Shown piece by piece: positions 8,886 to 17,992 of a stretch of 64,000 bases of DNA. Numbering within the stretch: the stretch's first letter is position 1; every line of letters begins with the position of its first letter. The notes under the pieces were generated by a model, which saw only the letters and a list, made by a program, of their open reading frames with translations, searched no databases and was not told the origin of the DNA. The translations under genes were made by a program, and so were the position numbers. Origin of the DNA: Paenibacillus lupini (GTDB taxonomy: Bacteria; Bacillota; Bacilli; Paenibacillales; Paenibacillaceae); the NCBI RefSeq assembly GCF_011761355.1, contig NZ_JAASRW010000003.1, forward strand, positions 457,188-521,187. Reading direction: 5' to 3'.

Positions 8886-10352
8886 ATGACGGATAACAAA
8901 TCGCAAATAGGCTGGAACTTTGAGAACAGCTACGCTGGCCTGCCGGACTTATTGTTTACCAAGCAAAATCCTATTCCTGTACGTGCTCCGCGATTAATCA
9001 AGTTAAATGAATCACTTGCTGCTGGACTTGGACTAAATGCTGATGCACTGCGAGGCAGTGATGGTGTAGATGTATTTGCGGGTAATCAGATTCCAGAGGG
9101 ATCAGAGCCGCTTGCACAAGCGTATGCCGGACATCAATTCTCTTATTTCAACAAGCTGGGTGATGGCCGGGCAGTGCTGCTTGGCGAGCAGATTACACCG
9201 CACGGAGTGAGAGTGGATGTTCAGCTTAAGGGTTCAGGCCGGACGCCTTATTCCCGCGGTGGAGACGGCCGGGCGGCGCTTGGACCAATGCTGCGCGAAT
9301 ATATCATCAGTGAGGCGATGCATGCGCTTGGTATTCCGACCACACGCAGCCTTGCTGTTGTAACAACAGGTGAAGAGATTGTGAGGGAAAGCTTGCTGCA
9401 GGGTGCTATATTAACTCGAATTGCGGCAAGTCATATCCGTGTCGGAACCTTCCAATATGCCGCTCAATGGGGAACGCTCGAGGAGCTTCGTGCACTGGCG
9501 GATTATACGATTAAGAGACATTATCCGGATATGGAGGATGGGGACAACCGTTATGTCAGCTTCCTGAAGGAAGTAATCAAGCGGCAAGCCTCACTTATTG
9601 CAAAATGGCAGCTGGTTGGTTTTATCCATGGTGTTATGAATACCGATAATATGGCGATCAGCGGAGAATCGATTGATTATGGACCATGTGCATTTATGGA
9701 TACATATGATCCGGCTACGGTCTTCAGTTCGATTGACAGGGAAGGCCGTTATGCTTACGGCAATCAGCCGTATATCGGTTCATGGAACTTAGCCAGATTA
9801 GCTGAAGCTCTGTTACCGCTGTTTGATGAAGATGAGGAAGGGGCAATTGAGCTTGCCCAAGATGCGTTATCTGATTTTAGCGAACTGTTTCATGAACATT
9901 GGCTGCAAGGGATGAGAGCGAAGCTTGGGATTTTCAATGATGAGCCTGAGGATGAAGCTCTGATTGAAGCTTTTCTACTGCTTATGCAGAGCAACAAGGC
10001 CGATTACACAAATACGTTTCGTGCTTTATCGCTGGATAAGCCGGAAGATACGGCACTACATGGGATAACGGAGTTTGCTGAGTGGCAGAAGCAGTGGCAG
10101 GCAAGGCTGGATAGACAAGAGGAGTCGAAAGAGGATTCTTTGAGACTGATGAGAAGCAGCAATCCGGCTGTTATTCCGCGTAATCACAGGGTAGAAGCAG
10201 CGCTGGAAGCGGCAGAGCAAGGGGATTTATGCGTCATGAACAGTCTGCTGGAGGCACTTAGCAATCCGTATGCTTACTCGGAAGAACAGGCGGAATATAC
10301 TCTGCTGCCGGATGAATCCCCACGTCCTTATCGGACGTTCTGCGGAACATAA
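8886..10352 (+). CDS. selO: Protein adenylyltransferase SelO (YdiU family)
   Basis: A pseudokinase-fold enzyme that by family knowledge transfers AMP (or UMP with Mn2+) to Ser/Thr/Tyr of target proteins in redox stress. Family blocks seen: [12 protein letters not shown] at the start, [46 protein letters not shown] and [10 protein letters not shown], and a C-terminal FCGT, the position of selenocysteine in eukaryotic homologues. I start at [10 protein letters not shown] (488 aa), preceded by TGGAGA; an in-frame 38-codon extension runs back through the upstream terminator and is unlikely to be translated. Confidence 0.93.
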   Translation: MTDNKSQIGWNFENSYAGLPDLLFTKQNPIPVRAPRLIKLNESLAAGLGLNADALRGSDGVDVFAGNQIPEGSEPLAQAYAGHQFSYFNKLGDGRAVLLGEQITPHGVRVDVQLKGSGRTPYSRGGDGRAALGPMLREYIISEAMHALGIPTTRSLAVVTTGEEIVRESLLQGAILTRIAASHIRVGTFQYAAQWGTLEELRALADYTIKRHYPDMEDGDNRYVSFLKEVIKRQASLIAKWQLVGFIHGVMNTDNMAISGESIDYGPCAFMDTYDPATVFSSIDREGRYAYGNQPYIGSWNLARLAEALLPLFDEDEEGAIELAQDALSDFSELFHEHWLQGMRAKLGIFNDEPEDEALIEAFLLLMQSNKADYTNTFRALSLDKPEDTALHGITEFAEWQKQWQARLDRQEESKEDSLRLMRSSNPAVIPRNHRVEAALEAAEQGDLCVMNSLLEALSNPYAYSEEQAEYTLLPDESPRPYRTFCGT

Positions 10353-10371
10353 TTTGAGGGAGATTAACGCC

Positions 10372-10596
10372 ATGAAATATGATCTAGGTCGATGCTTACT
10401 GCAGGAACAGCTAGAAGAGCGGGGAATGAGCAGAGAGGCGCTGGCAGGGGCTTTGTTTTATAAACCGGAGCGGCTTGCGGATTATATCGATAATAAGCGG
10501 TTAATGCCGTTAAAGACGGCAATCTCGATCGCTGATACCGTAGGTTGTACGGTTAATGATTTATATGAGCTTATTCCCGTAGAGAGAAGTAACTGA
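10372..10596 (+). CDS. Small XRE-family helix-turn-helix regulator
   Basis: A 74-residue protein consisting of one Cro/CI helix-turn-helix: EERGMSREALAGALFYKPERLADYIDNKRLMPLKTAISIADTVG in segments. It follows selO by 19 nt, with GAGGGAG before its ATG, so it is probably cotranscribed. The target is unknown. Confidence 0.8.
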   Translation: MKYDLGRCLLQEQLEERGMSREALAGALFYKPERLADYIDNKRLMPLKTAISIADTVGCTVNDLYELIPVERSN

Positions 10597-10618
10597 AGGA
10601 GCTATAGGGTGAATAGGG

Positions 10619-10645
10619 AAAGGACGGGGCATCCCGTCCTTTTTG
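10619..10645 (+). terminator. Intrinsic terminator of the selO operon
   Basis: AAAGGACGGG, a four-base loop, CCCGTCCTTTTTG. Confidence 0.9.
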
Positions 10646-10778
10646 TTACCACATTGGAATGTTTAAATTCTTTAAAGCGATAAAACGTAAAGAAAATCAT
10701 TCCGATTGGCGATAAAAACTTCCGCTTAAACGCGGTCGCTCATCTTCGAAGTACTCCGATAGGAGTTTTTCTCATTTA

Positions 10779-11699
10779 TTAATGAGGTAAACGATTGCCT
10801 TCCAAGTGTGCTTTTAGATTCTCAAGCGACATCGTATAGCCTTGTTTGACTGGTTCGGCCTGCTCTGCATTCTCATAACCGGACTCCGCCATTGTGACCT
10901 GTGTTCCACCATTGCTTTCATGGAGGCGGAAGGTAGTAGTGACCGGAACATCGTTTGCACCTGTGTAGTCCCACCGAAGGGCAAAGCGATGTGGAGGCTC
11001 GAATGCCGTTATCTCAGCTCGCAGAGTAGTCACTTCTGTACCGGAGTGATACTTGCCAGGCGAGTGATGGAATAGAGCTGATGCTCCTTCCTTGTGCTCA
11101 GTAATCTCCCACGGGGAGCCGGGTGAATACCACTGTGATAAGGCTTCAGCCTCTGTGACTGCTTGCCAGACTGCATCAATGGGCCGATCAATATCTATAG
11201 AGCATTCAACTATTAAGGATTGAAGCTGCTGCAAGGCGTCCTGATATTTCGGATACCAGCGTTCCCAATGCTCGCGGCGTGCGGCAAGAGGTTGTCCATT
11301 GTCCAGCAAGGATTGAATGACATCAAGGCAGACATGCCAGCCTGCGAGATCCTTTGGCGTATGCTCGGAAGGATTAAGGATACTCTCGATTAATTGAAGC
11401 GTACAGATGCCATCATTTTCATGGAGCTCGAACCTTACAGCCATGTCTTCACCCCAAGTGAAGGCGAGCACGGATAATGGCTCATAGGCAGTAATTCTCA
11501 TCGTCTCATAAGAACCGTCACCCATGTTGAAGCTTAGGTGTCCGCCCTCCCGCAGATCCTCTACCCGAAGCTCGGAGAACCATTTTGGCAGTTTTTCGTT
11601 ATCGGTAAAATAAGACCATACCTCTTCCTTCGGATGTCTCAGCTTGCGCTCGAACACCACTGTATAACCAGAGCCTTCTCTTCGAATGGTTGCCAGCAT
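10779..11699 (-). CDS. Tandem AHSA1/SRPBCC-domain protein
   Basis: 306 residues with two Aha1-like START-fold domains in tandem (about 1-145 and 155-300). Each has the typical helix entry (RKLRHPKEEVWSYFTDNEKLPKWFS; DIDRPIDAVWQAVTEAEALSQWYSPG in parts) and C-terminal helix. Such proteins bind small hydrophobic ligands; function here is unknown. The ATG follows AAAGGGG. The frame stays open 105 codons upstream, but that stretch overlaps the divergent gene at 11850 and has no ribosome site. Confidence 0.8.
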   Translation of the reverse strand: MLATIRREGSGYTVVFERKLRHPKEEVWSYFTDNEKLPKWFSELRVEDLREGGHLSFNMGDGSYETMRITAYEPLSVLAFTWGEDMAVRFELHENDGICTLQLIESILNPSEHTPKDLAGWHVCLDVIQSLLDNGQPLAARREHWERWYPKYQDALQQLQSLIVECSIDIDRPIDAVWQAVTEAEALSQWYSPGSPWEITEHKEGASALFHHSPGKYHSGTEVTTLRAEITAFEPPHRFALRWDYTGANDVPVTTTFRLHESNGGTQVTMAESGYENAEQAEPVKQGYTMSLENLKAHLEGNRLPH

Positions 11700-11849
11700 A
11701 CGGACTAATCCCCTTTGTAAGGAAGTAACATCAAGGAAAGTGTACCAAATGGCGGCATGGGAATAAAGAGAGTGATTGATTGACACGGTAATTGGCTTGG
11801 CGTATAAGGAGAGTACATAGGACAATGAATTAGAGGAGGCAAATAAAAG

Positions 11850-12464
11850 ATGCTGATCGACCTTACCCATACGATTGTAAACGGGCTGCCGCCATTCCCG
11901 GGAGATGCCGAGACGGAGCTCGTGCAATCGAGATTTTTTCAGGCGGATGGTTACAATAATCACCAGTTGAATATCAACATGCATGCGGGAACTCATATGG
12001 ATGGGCCTATGCATTTAACGGACTGTTACGAGTATTTGAATGAGGTTCCTCTTGAGTCATTCATCGGCGAAGGATGTCTGTTAGATGTAAGAGGACAGGA
12101 TGTTATTGATTATAAAGACGAGTATGAGCAGCATATCGGAGAGCATCAGATTATCGTGGTGTATACGGGGCATAGTCACAGATTTGGTGAACCCGGCTAT
12201 TTTACAGATTATCCGGTTCTTACACCAGCGTTTGCCGATCTGCTCGTTCGGAAAAAAACGAAGATGGTTGCTCTGGATACACCGTCACCGGATCGGGACC
12301 CCTATGAAGTACATACTCGTTTATTCGAAAATCGTATTCTTATTGCTGAGAATTTGATGAATGTAGACAAGCTTTTGGACGTACAAGCATTCGAAATCAT
12401 TGCACTGCCCCTGAAAATCCGAGCCGATTCATCGATTGCACGTATCGTTGCGCGAGTCCTGTAG
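11850..12464 (+). CDS. Cyclase-family metal-dependent hydrolase (kynurenine formamidase-like)
   Basis: A 204-residue member of the cyclase family (PF04199), with the zinc-binding signature HAGTHMDGPMHL and a downstream DTPSPD segment. Known members hydrolyse N-formylkynurenine, isatin or related amides. No other tryptophan catabolic gene is nearby, so the substrate stays open. AGAGGAGG stands 10 nt before the ATG. Confidence 0.85.
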   Translation: MLIDLTHTIVNGLPPFPGDAETELVQSRFFQADGYNNHQLNINMHAGTHMDGPMHLTDCYEYLNEVPLESFIGEGCLLDVRGQDVIDYKDEYEQHIGEHQIIVVYTGHSHRFGEPGYFTDYPVLTPAFADLLVRKKTKMVALDTPSPDRDPYEVHTRLFENRILIAENLMNVDKLLDVQAFEIIALPLKIRADSSIARIVARVL

Positions 12465-12586
12465 CGAGAATCACTGTGGGACAAATGTTCGGCGTACAAA
12501 TGACCGATGCCATATACCCAAGCCATCCGTGTCCCAGCTTCTTATAATAAATAAGCGGTTATGCAGGATTGGGAAAGGAGATCGGT

Positions 12587-13822
12587 ATGAAATTATATGG
12601 CCGGAGCAAGAGAGAGTCGGTTCCATTGCTGCTATATATGTCTCAGAAGCAGTCAGGTTTTTTGTCCCCCCCAACAAACAACATAGATCAGCCAAAGAAG
12701 AAAAGGAAGAAACCATACAGCAGCGAGAAAAAGCAGAAATCGATCGTTAACAATACCAATACAAACACCATTACCAACACCAACACTAACACTAACACCA
12801 ACACCAATAGTCGAGTCAGACTGGAATACCGAACAAGGCTAAAGCCTCATAAACGGGATGGTATGAAGGAGCTGGAGGATTTCGTAGAAGAGGTTGAGGT
12901 TGAGCTTGAGCCTGATCAGCTGGATGTTAATCTGATCTATGTTACCTCACAAGAGGAAAGTCTGATTACCGTCATTGACGGAGAGACGGAAGTCGTTATT
13001 CGGACGATCCCTTTATCTCCGGCTGGTTCATCCACACGAGGCATTACCCATAATCCGATAACGAATCGTATTTATGCGATTAACAGCGTCACCCATAATG
13101 TCTCGGTTATTGATGGTACGACAGGTAACGTCCTTACAGTCGTCCCGGTCAACCCTTTTCCATGCCATGCGGCGGTGAATATGGTCACTAATCATGTCTA
13201 TATCACCAGTCTTCTTCTGAATACAGTAGATGTCTTGGATGGGGATACGAACACCATCATCCGGTCGGTAGGGGTGGGTAATATTCCTTCGGGTATTTCC
13301 GTCAATCCGGTTACGAATCGTATATATGTCGCCAACGGCGATCCAGATAACGACGTATCGATTATTGATGGTTTGACTCATACAAGGATATTCCCGGATA
13401 TTCCGGCGGGCCAAGATCCCGGTTTGCTTGCCATTCATACGGCTGCAAATCTGATTTATGTTCCGAACTTCAAGAGTAATAGCGTCTCTGTGATGAATGG
13501 AGCAACCAATTCCTTAGTGACGACCATTACGGAAGGCATCGGGGTTAATCCTTATGCAGCAGCGGTTAATCCGTTGACGAATCTCGTCTATGTATCGAAC
13601 TTCGGCAGCGATTCTTTATCCGTTATTGATGCCGCTGCGAATACAGTGGCAGCGACGATCCCAGTTGGCAGCCATCCAAGAGCAGTTGCTGTTCATCCAA
13701 GAACAAACCGGATTTATGCTGCTCTGGGCAGCGAAGTTGCCATTATTGACGGCAAGACAAACCAAGTGGTGAACCGCTTAAAGGTGGCTGTTAACCCGAG
13801 TGGTATTACGATACAGGATTAG
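12587..13822 (+). CDS. YVTN-repeat beta-propeller protein with a basic Asn-Thr-rich N-terminus
   Basis: 411 residues. About 120 N-terminal residues are basic (KKKRKK) and include an Asn-Thr tract; from about residue 115 roughly seven YVTN/NHL blades of 40-45 aa follow, each with NPxTNRIYVxN and VSVIDGxTNxV elements. YVTN propellers are usually surface or periplasmic scaffolds, but no classical signal peptide is visible. The chosen ATG has AAAGGAGATCGGT before it; an upstream TTG is less likely. Confidence 0.78.
   Translation: MKLYGRSKRESVPLLLYMSQKQSGFLSPPTNNIDQPKKKRKKPYSSEKKQKSIVNNTNTNTITNTNTNTNTNTNSRVRLEYRTRLKPHKRDGMKELEDFVEEVEVELEPDQLDVNLIYVTSQEESLITVIDGETEVVIRTIPLSPAGSSTRGITHNPITNRIYAINSVTHNVSVIDGTTGNVLTVVPVNPFPCHAAVNMVTNHVYITSLLLNTVDVLDGDTNTIIRSVGVGNIPSGISVNPVTNRIYVANGDPDNDVSIIDGLTHTRIFPDIPAGQDPGLLAIHTAANLIYVPNFKSNSVSVMNGATNSLVTTITEGIGVNPYAAAVNPLTNLVYVSNFGSDSLSVIDAAANTVAATIPVGSHPRAVAVHPRTNRIYAALGSEVAIIDGKTNQVVNRLKVAVNPSGITIQD
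12753..12812 (+). repeat. Asn-Thr codon microsatellite inside the YVTN gene
   Basis: A run of 6-bp units (AACACC, AATACA and variants) encodes about nine Asn-Thr pairs. Slippage here would change length in multiples of two residues without breaking the frame. Confidence 0.8.
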
Positions 13823-13864
13823 CATATTGAATTAAAAAATACAACGACATAATAATCCCGATTT

Positions 13865-13892
13865 AGAACCTTGATAAATCAAGGTTCTTTTT
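13865..13892 (+). terminator. Intrinsic terminator of the YVTN gene
   Basis: AGAACCTTGAT / ATCAAGGTTCT with a two-base loop, then five T. Confidence 0.9.
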
Positions 13893-14184
13893 CATTTGTA
13901 CGTATTTTCTTGTCATTTATTTTTTGATGTAAAAATCCCTTAAGCTAGCGCTAGCGACAAGAAAATCACATTATTATGTGTTGTATGAGCAATATTTGAG
14001 CGAGTTAAACTGAGAAAATAAAATGAAGACAGACAAGACTTTATTAAGCTATTCCAGCTAATAGCTTGTCAATATTTAATTATTAATGGCATATTCACGA
14101 GGTGGTATACTGAAAAAAGGGTATAGCAAATAACCGTCCCTTCAGGCACAGGAAGATATTTCATATGTTGCTATAGCCTGCTAC
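13893..14184. other. Gene-free stretch with nested inverted repeats next to IS110
   Basis: ATTTTCTTGTC (13904-13914) is inverted at 13956-13966, and the palindrome GCTAGCGCTAGC lies inside it (13944-13955). TATAGCAA at 14122-14129 is inverted at 14168-14175, close to the 3' end of the transposase gene, and may mark a sub-terminal repeat of the element. No gene is seen. Confidence 0.5.
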
Positions 14185-15387
14185 TTAATCTAAACGGAAC
14201 GATTCTTTCTTAGTCAAAATGGCAAAGATCCAGTGGATGAGTTTATTTACACAAGCGATTACGGCTACCCTGAACAGCTTTCCTTCAGCCCGTTTTTTAT
14301 CGTAGAAAGCTCTTAATTTTTTGTTTCGGTTACTACGAATGCCACATCGCACAGCTTGAAATAGAGCTGAGCGAAGCCTCCTTGAGCCGTGTTTCGTGAT
14401 TCTATTTTGGGTTGATACAAATTTGCCTGAAGAGAAAACACTTGGATCGACACCAGCGAAAGCTACCAACTTCTTAGCGTGTTCAAACCGATCGATCTCT
14501 CCGATCTCTGCTAAGATTGTTGCAGCAATCTTAGTACCAATGCCGGGTATTGATTGGATTAATTCATATTCGAGCAATTCTTCAGCCAGGGCATCGACCG
14601 ATTTTACGAGGTCAGCTAGATGCTCCTGGTACTGAAGAAGCAATTTAATGAGCAACTGAATGGAAACTAAATGGCTTGGGAAAACCGTCTCTTTGAATGG
14701 ATTTCGCCTTGCTGCAGCCATTAGAATTTGAGCACGTTCTAGACACCATAAAGCGGATCGACCGCGTCCGGTAAGGCTTTGGATTGCTGCTGTAATTTCG
14801 TTCTCGGTCATTTCTAGCACATCTTTGGATGTTGAATACTTGGCCAGAAGTTTAAGGGAAACCTTTGAATACAGGTCACCAAACACACCACGGTATTCGG
14901 GAAAAACTTGATCGAGTATAGCCTGGAATTGCAATTTCACTTGGACATACATACCTGTTAAAGAGTCGTATTGCCGCGTGAGATAGCGCAAATTCATGAG
15001 ATGCTGGCCACGCTTTTTGATGGGCTCAAACTCTTCTTTATAAAATAGCATCCCGAGTTGAAAGGCATCAGCAGCATCCGTCTTTACCCGCCTCAAATTG
15101 GTTTTTTTGGCTTCGAATGAGATTAACGGATTAATGACGATGGTTATATACTGGTGCTCATCCAGAAACTGAACAACAGGGCTATGATAATGTCCTGTAG
15201 CCTCCATAACAACGGAGGGACGTATTCCCGCAGCAGACTCTACGTCTCTGATGTAGTCAAGAAAGGATGCTAAACCCTCAAGATTATGCTGGAACTTAAA
15301 GACCTTGCCGTAAGGTAATCCACGTTTTAAAAAGGCTTGTGCATGACTCTCTCCCTTAGAAATATCCACACCAATGACTGGATTCAT
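14185..15387 (-). CDS. IS110-family transposase, intact
   Basis: 400 residues: an N-terminal DEDD RuvC-like domain (GVDISKGESHA with the first Asp, EATGHYHSP with Glu, KTDAADAFQLG) and a C-terminal Transposase_20 domain (IPGIGTKIAATILAEIG, AFAGVDPSVFSSG, TKHGSRRLRSALFQAV with the catalytic Ser region). IS110 enzymes recombine through a bridge RNA made from the element's own non-coding end. The start ATG has AGGAG 8 nt upstream; the frame is open 18 codons further but without a ribosome site. No disruption is visible, so it may be active. Confidence 0.92.
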   Translation of the reverse strand: MNPVIGVDISKGESHAQAFLKRGLPYGKVFKFQHNLEGLASFLDYIRDVESAAGIRPSVVMEATGHYHSPVVQFLDEHQYITIVINPLISFEAKKTNLRRVKTDAADAFQLGMLFYKEEFEPIKKRGQHLMNLRYLTRQYDSLTGMYVQVKLQFQAILDQVFPEYRGVFGDLYSKVSLKLLAKYSTSKDVLEMTENEITAAIQSLTGRGRSALWCLERAQILMAAARRNPFKETVFPSHLVSIQLLIKLLLQYQEHLADLVKSVDALAEELLEYELIQSIPGIGTKIAATILAEIGEIDRFEHAKKLVAFAGVDPSVFSSGKFVSTQNRITKHGSRRLRSALFQAVRCGIRSNRNKKLRAFYDKKRAEGKLFRVAVIACVNKLIHWIFAILTKKESFRLD

Positions 15388-15590
15388 TTCATCACTCCTA
15401 GAGTAAATTCGCCGGCAACCCCTAACCTTCTTGTTGTCCACACTATCGCATGTGATACGGGATCAATGTCCCAACCAGCCTAAACATGGTTTAACAAGTA
15501 GGGGGGACGAACAGAATAGCTTACGGGATCCGAGTCCCACGGGCAGTTACGTTCGATCCCCGGCTACTGCAATCTTACGACTCTACAAAA
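15388..15590 (-). ncRNA. Candidate bridge-RNA region of the IS110 element (5' non-coding end)
   Basis: About 200 nt without an ORF upstream of the transposase start. It holds two 18-nt segments, at 15456-15473 and 15522-15539, that both read TACGGGATC-NNN-GTCCCA and differ only in the middle three bases. Each folds as GGGAC/GTCCC. Paired, similar loops are what a bridge RNA with target and donor loops would show; the assignment is inference. Confidence 0.4.
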
Positions 15591-15651
15591 AAGAGGTCGA
15601 CCAGAAAGATCTGGTGACCTCATAATACGAACGGGCAGTTTAGTTTAAAGG
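15589..15651 (+). repeat. Dispersed repeat copy R0 (hairpin + box 2)
   Basis: Hairpin GAGGTCGACCAG / CTGGTGACCTC, then a box-2 sequence TACGAACGGGCAGTTTAGTT. Box 1 is missing; the copy abuts the upstream end of the IS110 element. Confidence 0.5.
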
Positions 15652-15721
15652 GGCTGTCTCAAAAGAGTTTCGCTCGCTTGATGAACCAGCAGTTCACCTG
15701 ATTGAATTAATCAGTCAAATT

Positions 15722-15765
15722 AAAAAATGGCGGTGCTAGGGTGTGATCCCTGCACCACCATTTTT
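15722..15765 (-). terminator. Intrinsic terminator of the CMD-SDR-cupin operon
   Basis: A 17-18 bp stem (AATGGCGGTGC.AGGG / CCCTGCACCACCATT) with A-rich and T-rich borders works on both strands. On the minus strand it follows the cupin stop. Just upstream, 15650-15665 (GGGGCTGTCTCAAAA) resembles the tip of a lost insertion sequence. Confidence 0.7.
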
Positions 15766-15808
15766 GGCTATTGGTCTATTTTCTGCCTTCTTTAATTCAA
15801 TTCTTAAC

Positions 15809-16216
15809 CTAAATATTGTTATATTCCTCATCTGATACTGGTTCCAACCATTCAGGTGTACCAGCAGTGATTGCAATGTGTTCAAACCAACTGTCTTTTG
15901 CGGCACCATGCCAATGTTTCACACCATCGTGAGTGACAATAACATCGCCTGCTTTTAAGAATTGAGCAGGCTTTCCTTCTTCTTGGTACCAACCTTCGCC
16001 ACCAGTTACCAATAAAATTTGAAATCCATCACGATGGATATGCCAGTTATTTCTGCATGCTGGTTCGAAAGTTACATTCCCAACACCAACACTCACTTTA
16101 GGATCAGCAACTAATCCTTTAAGAAAACTTTGTCCCACAAAATATTGTGCATATGCTTCATTTTTTTCACCCACTGGAAAAATAACGCCATTCTTTACTT
16201 CTTCATGTTTTACCAT
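15809..16216 (-). CDS. Cupin-domain protein
   Basis: A 135-residue single cupin. Motif 1 gives the metal-binding residues (NWHIHRDGFQ with two His, then EGWYQEEGKPA), motif 2 the final His (HDGVKHWHGA). Small cupins of this type are often found beside carboxymuconolactone decarboxylase-like genes, as here. The enzymatic reaction is unknown. The ATG follows GGAGAGGATAAA. Last gene of a three-gene operon. Confidence 0.85.
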   Translation of the reverse strand: MVKHEEVKNGVIFPVGEKNEAYAQYFVGQSFLKGLVADPKVSVGVGNVTFEPACRNNWHIHRDGFQILLVTGGEGWYQEEGKPAQFLKAGDVIVTHDGVKHWHGAAKDSWFEHIAITAGTPEWLEPVSDEEYNNI

Positions 16217-16249
16217 TTTATCCTCTCCAATATACTATATTTTGTTTTA

Positions 16250-16996
16250 TTAACCAACTTGAACAGTTGGACGAATAATCATTTCATTAATCGCTATATC
16301 TGATGGTTGCTCAATGGCAAAGGCGATTGCACGAGCAATGCCGTCAGCATCAATTGCAACTTGGTAAAATTCCTTTAATCCTGCTTTCATCGTTGGGTCT
16401 GTTATAGTTTCTAATAATTCACTGTTGACAGCCCCAGGAGAAATATTGGTCACACGGATATTTGTAGCACTTATCGCTTCTTCTTGACGTAAGCCCTCAG
16501 AGATGGCTTTTACCGCAAATTTAGTGCCACTATAAACCGTCCCACCTGGGTAGATATTATGTCCAGCTACTGAAGAAAGATTGATTACATGACCGGATTT
16601 ACGTTCTCTCATAGATGGAACAATAGCAGCGATGGCGTAAAGAACGCCTTTGATGTTCACATCAATCATCTTATCCCACTCATCCACTTTATTTTCAGCA
16701 AGAAAAGCTTGTGGCATGATGCCGGCATTGTTGACTAGCACATCAATTTTTCCAAATTCATTAAGAGCATACGCAGCGAGTTCTTCGATTTGTTGACGAG
16801 AAGACACATCTGTCACTTTATAAATAGCTTGTCCGCCACTGGTTTGAATCTCATCTTGTAGTTTCTTTAAACGGTCTTCACGACGAGCTGCGAGTACCAA
16901 CTTTGCACCTTTAGATGCAAGTTCTTTTGCAGTAGCTTCTCCAATTCCGGAAGAAGCTCCAGTAAGAACGACTACTTTATTTTTAATATTTGACAT
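16250..16996 (-). CDS. Short-chain dehydrogenase/reductase
   Basis: A classical SDR of 248 aa: TGASSGIG cofactor motif, NNAG, catalytic Ser in NLSSVAG and YSGTK (YxxxK). NADP preference is suggested by the Arg-Arg after the second strand (AARRED). It starts 16 nt after the stop of the CMD gene, with AAAGGTG as ribosome site, so the two are cotranscribed. Confidence 0.88.
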   Translation of the reverse strand: MSNIKNKVVVLTGASSGIGEATAKELASKGAKLVLAARREDRLKKLQDEIQTSGGQAIYKVTDVSSRQQIEELAAYALNEFGKIDVLVNNAGIMPQAFLAENKVDEWDKMIDVNIKGVLYAIAAIVPSMRERKSGHVINLSSVAGHNIYPGGTVYSGTKFAVKAISEGLRQEEAISATNIRVTNISPGAVNSELLETITDPTMKAGLKEFYQVAIDADGIARAIAFAIEQPSDIAINEMIIRPTVQVG

Positions 16997-17012
16997 AATA
17001 AGCAACACCTTT

Positions 17013-17768
17013 CTAATTTTCAGGAATAATTTCATTAACGCAAGCTAATGCATTAAGTGTTCTTGGAAAGCCCATATATGGAAGACAGTGGGTGATGGCA
17101 TTAATCATTGTTTCCTTGTTATTCCCCACATTTTTGTTACCCTGCACATGGCCTTTAATCTGGAATTCAGTCCCACCCATTGCACTTATGATGCAGAGCG
17201 TTAACAACTCACGCATTTTCAAATCGAGTCCATCTCGAGTGTAGAAATCTCCGAAGCAAAAAGCAGAAAGATATTCCTGAATATGCTTTTGATTTGATGG
17301 GGTACTCTCTTGCATTTTTGTAATAATATCTCCAAAGATCTCTACCTGCACTGAGACTCCCTTGTCGAAGCGATTTTCTTCATTAACCTGCTTTTGGCTT
17401 TCAATTGGTAATGAAATATTCTTGGACTTGAAAACCTCATTGACTTCATTGATAGCGTTTAACGTTTTTGGGAATCCGATATACGGAGCACACTGGTAAA
17501 CAGCTTCTTTAATTTCTACAGGTGTTAGCCCAACATTCAGTGCTGCACTAACATGTGCCTTTAGTTGAGGCAACGTCTGATTGGTTGTAAGCACCACCAG
17601 GGTAATCAACTCACGCATTTTGTCGTCAAGGTTGCCATGATAGAAGACTTCCCCAAAAATGAAATGGTTCAGTATGTCCTGAAAATCAGGATCAGTTTCA
17701 CGTACAGCGGTTACTCCCTCACCAAATAGCTGGTTGAACTTTTCCTTGCTCTTTTCAATACGGTTCAT
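17013..17768 (-). CDS. Carboxymuconolactone decarboxylase-family protein, two CMD domains
   Basis: 251 residues with two AhpD/CMD repeats (about 30-110 and 160-245), each ending in YxGFPKTLNA or YMGFPRTLNA. Members act as decarboxylases or as alkylhydroperoxidase-like enzymes; the CxxC of AhpD is not present, so a peroxidase role is unlikely. AAGGAGGAG precedes the ATG. First gene of an operon divergent from a TetR regulator. Confidence 0.85.
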   Translation of the reverse strand: MNRIEKSKEKFNQLFGEGVTAVRETDPDFQDILNHFIFGEVFYHGNLDDKMRELITLVVLTTNQTLPQLKAHVSAALNVGLTPVEIKEAVYQCAPYIGFPKTLNAINEVNEVFKSKNISLPIESQKQVNEENRFDKGVSVQVEIFGDIITKMQESTPSNQKHIQEYLSAFCFGDFYTRDGLDLKMRELLTLCIISAMGGTEFQIKGHVQGNKNVGNNKETMINAITHCLPYMGFPRTLNALACVNEIIPEN

Positions 17769-17837
17769 AATTCAAACTCCTCCTTGATTGTATTTGATTT
17801 CAATATTATTCCAAAGGTAATAATATTTGATGCGCTA

Positions 17838-17939
17838 GTTAATCGCACATTGATGTGTTACCGCACATCTGTGTATAATATAAAATGAAATGAGGTTGTC
17901 AGCAATAATCAAAATGCTTATTTCGTGCGTTATTGCACA
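17838..17939. promoter_or_regulatory. Candidate operators between the CMD operon and tetR
   Basis: Three copies of GTTANNGCACA or close variants: GTTAATCGCACA (17838-17849), GTTACCGCACA (17857-17867) and GTTATTGCACA (17929-17939). The last two lie in near-palindromes TGTGTTACCGCACA and CGTGCGTTATTGCACA. They fit binding sites for the divergent TetR protein. Confidence 0.5.
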
Positions 17940-17992
17940 AGTTAATTAAAATTGTACGGTAAATTTTAAGGAAGTTTGGTGGTTATTAAAAA

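Noticed and set aside
11700-12014. N-terminal extension of the AHSA1 protein
   Set aside because: Overlaps the divergent cyclase gene; a ribosome site exists only at the inner ATG.
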